Shown: in pieces, positions 62,884-64,000 of the stretch
How the letters are laid out: each line of letters begins with the position of its first letter
How positions within the stretch are numbered: position 1 is the first letter of the stretch
Assembly: GCF_003065605.1 (NCBI RefSeq)
Contig: NZ_CP026952.1
Location: forward strand, 2,604,001-2,668,000
Origin: Aeromicrobium chenweiae
GTDB lineage: Bacteria > Actinomycetota > Actinomycetes > Propionibacteriales > Nocardioidaceae
Direction: 5' to 3'
Length of the DNA: 64,000 nucleotides
Position numbers and translations under genes: made by a program
Notes under the pieces: model-generated
Databases searched by the model: none
Told to the model about the DNA's origin: nothing
What the model saw: the letters and a program-made list of their open reading frames with translations, nothing else

Positions 62884-64000
62884 GCGGTCTCCTCCTCGTC
62901 GGCCGCGAGGGCATCGGGGCCGCTGCGCCGACGGACGGGCAGGGTGAGGACGATCGCCACGAGCCAGGCGAGCACCTGCAGGCCGGTCACGACGGGGTGC
63001 CACAGCGGCGCGGACGCCCGCTGACGCTCCGGCTCCCCGGTCACGGTCCAGACGCGAGAGCCCGGCTCGTCGCTGCCGGACGGCGCCAGGCCCGCCGCGG
63101 CGTCGATGCGCCGGGCCAGCTCGCTCTCGGCCCGCGGGGCATAGATCGCGTCGATCCCGAACGAGCTGAGCGTCTGGACGTCCTCGCCGGCGGACTGGGC
63201 CAGCAGGCGACGCACCGTGCTGCTCAGGCGCTTGGTGTCGGAGCCCGAGGGGGTCAGCGCCTCCTGGCCGAGGAACGGTCCCTCGCCGGTCACCACGCGG
63301 TAGTCCACGCCTCCGGCGACGTTGCCGGTCAGCACCAGGGTGCTGCCGGGCCGCTCCGCGAGATAGACGGGCACCGTGTCGGGGCGCGCGTCGTCGAGCG
63401 GGCCGGCCGAGCCCTTGACGAGCCACACCGCCCCTGCCCCGACCGGCAGCACCAGCGCCACGACGGCGGCCGCCGCCAGCGCGGGCCGCGGCCACGACCG
63501 CGCCGCGGGGACCGCCAGGAGCACGGCCGTGGCGAGACCGCCCAGCCACAGGCCCGTGGGGACACCGACCCACGGCACGATCTCGGCCGGCCCGGCCGGG
63601 GTGGAGTACGTCACCACGGTGCCCAGCAGCGCGACGCCGAGGCCGAGCAGGGCGCCGACCCAGGCGAGCTGGACGCCGGAACGGGTGCTGCGGGGCACGA
63701 GCGCGAGGACTGCGAGCACGAGCAGGCCGACCGACAGCCAGCCGGGGACGTGACCGTCGCCGGTCCTGCCGAGCACGACGTCCTGGATCGTGGCCGCACC
63801 GGGGACCGGGTAACCCGCCTCCCACCACATGCGCCACGGGCGGGCGGCGCGCTGCACGAGCCACGGACCCAGCAGGACGACCGGAGTCACGAGGGACAGC
63901 ACGAGCTGGCGGCTGACCCAGCGTCCCTCCGACACGGCCAGGACCACCAGGGCGCCGAGGCCCAGCAGCAGGAAGATCGGCGCGAACGCCGCGGCCAGCG
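62880..64000 (-). CDS. C-terminal part of a large membrane glycosyltransferase
   Basis: The frame is open to the window edge, so only the last 373 codons are visible. They contain several membrane helices (AAFAPIFLLLGLGALVVLAVS, written here in two parts: AAFAPIFLLL and GLGALVVLAVS; LVTPVVLLGPWLV; GLLVLALVPRS-type; GLATAVLLAVPAA; ALAAAAVVALVLPVG), an outer domain of about 180 residues and a final helix with a basic, acidic-tailed end. Position before DUF5719 and the manB group fits the large actinobacterial family-2 glycosyltransferases; the catalytic domain is outside the window, so this is inference. A GTG at 63947 is internal, not the true start. Confidence 0.75.
   Translation of the reverse strand, partial: LAAAFAPIFLLLGLGALVVLAVSEGRWVSRQLVLSLVTPVVLLGPWLVQRAARPWRMWWEAGYPVPGAATIQDVVLGRTGDGHVPGWLSVGLLVLAVLALVPRSTRSGVQLAWVGALLGLGVALLGTVVTYSTPAGPAEIVPWVGVPTGLWLGGLATAVLLAVPAARSWPRPALAAAAVVALVLPVGAGAVWLVKGSAGPLDDARPDTVPVYLAERPGSTLVLTGNVAGGVDYRVVTGEGPFLGQEALTPSGSDTKRLSSTVRRLLAQSAGEDVQTLSSFGIDAIYAPRAESELARRIDAAAGLAPSGSDEPGSRVWTVTGEPERQRASAPLWHPVVTGLQVLAWLVAIVLTLPVRRRSGPDALAADEEETA

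Overview
The window reads as a chromosomal segment of a high-GC actinobacterium. It carries WhiB1, the MtrA-MtrB-LpqB module, the fused 2-oxoglutarate decarboxylase Kgd, a WS/DGAT acyltransferase, an MCE protein, a DUF664/DinB protein and many GTG starts. Gene content and codon use suit a Nocardioidaceae-type genome (Aeromicrobium or Nocardioides relative); that placement is inference. No rRNA, tRNA, insertion sequence, prophage or CRISPR was seen, and coding density is high. Only one gap exceeds 300 bases (19789-20163), and it holds a structured repeat.

Left part (1-20 kb). A cut-off GNAT-like gene and a TetR regulator abut an alpha/beta hydrolase. An OsmC peroxiredoxin follows, then a divergent pair of a membrane glycosyltransferase and a GH18 glycosidase-like protein, and a winged-helix gene whose 3' end looks frameshifted. 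Central metabolism comes next: Kgd, a malic enzyme and an MDR oxidoreductase with several very small genes between them. whiB1 and pdtaS lie side by side as in Mycobacterium. A DUF2785 gene and an acetolactate-synthase-like gene precede an inverted array of 21-bp repeats.

Middle (20-42 kb). A heterodimeric ABC exporter with complementary degenerate ATP sites is followed by a Tad/Flp pilus operon (TadA, TadB, TadC, a short pilin-like peptide and three TadE/G-like proteins). The CpaB-like and CpaE/TadZ-like genes lie 11 kb away, in a probable operon with a WS/DGAT gene. Between them are a MarR gene with a divergent membrane protein, an orphan MCE gene, a TcrX/TcrY-like two-component system and a pspA gene preceded by two matching palindromes.

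Right part (42-64 kb). The order secA - ycaQ-like - NarL-type regulator - hpf - comF - lpqB - mtrB - mtrA - sahH, then manB - DUF3499 - metallopeptidase - DUF5719 - large glycosyltransferase, resembles the Mycobacterium tuberculosis Rv3235-Rv3259 neighbourhood. It is interrupted by a two-gene unit (WXG100-like helical N-terminus fused to a propeller-like region, plus a lipoprotein) and by the monocarboxylate permease pair DUF3311/MctP, which has a CRP/GlxR-type site upstream.

Two window-wide patterns recur. Many genes have a -10-like hexamer 6-7 bases before the start codon, which suggests leaderless transcripts. Convergent gene pairs are separated by long, nearly perfect inverted repeats without U-tracts.
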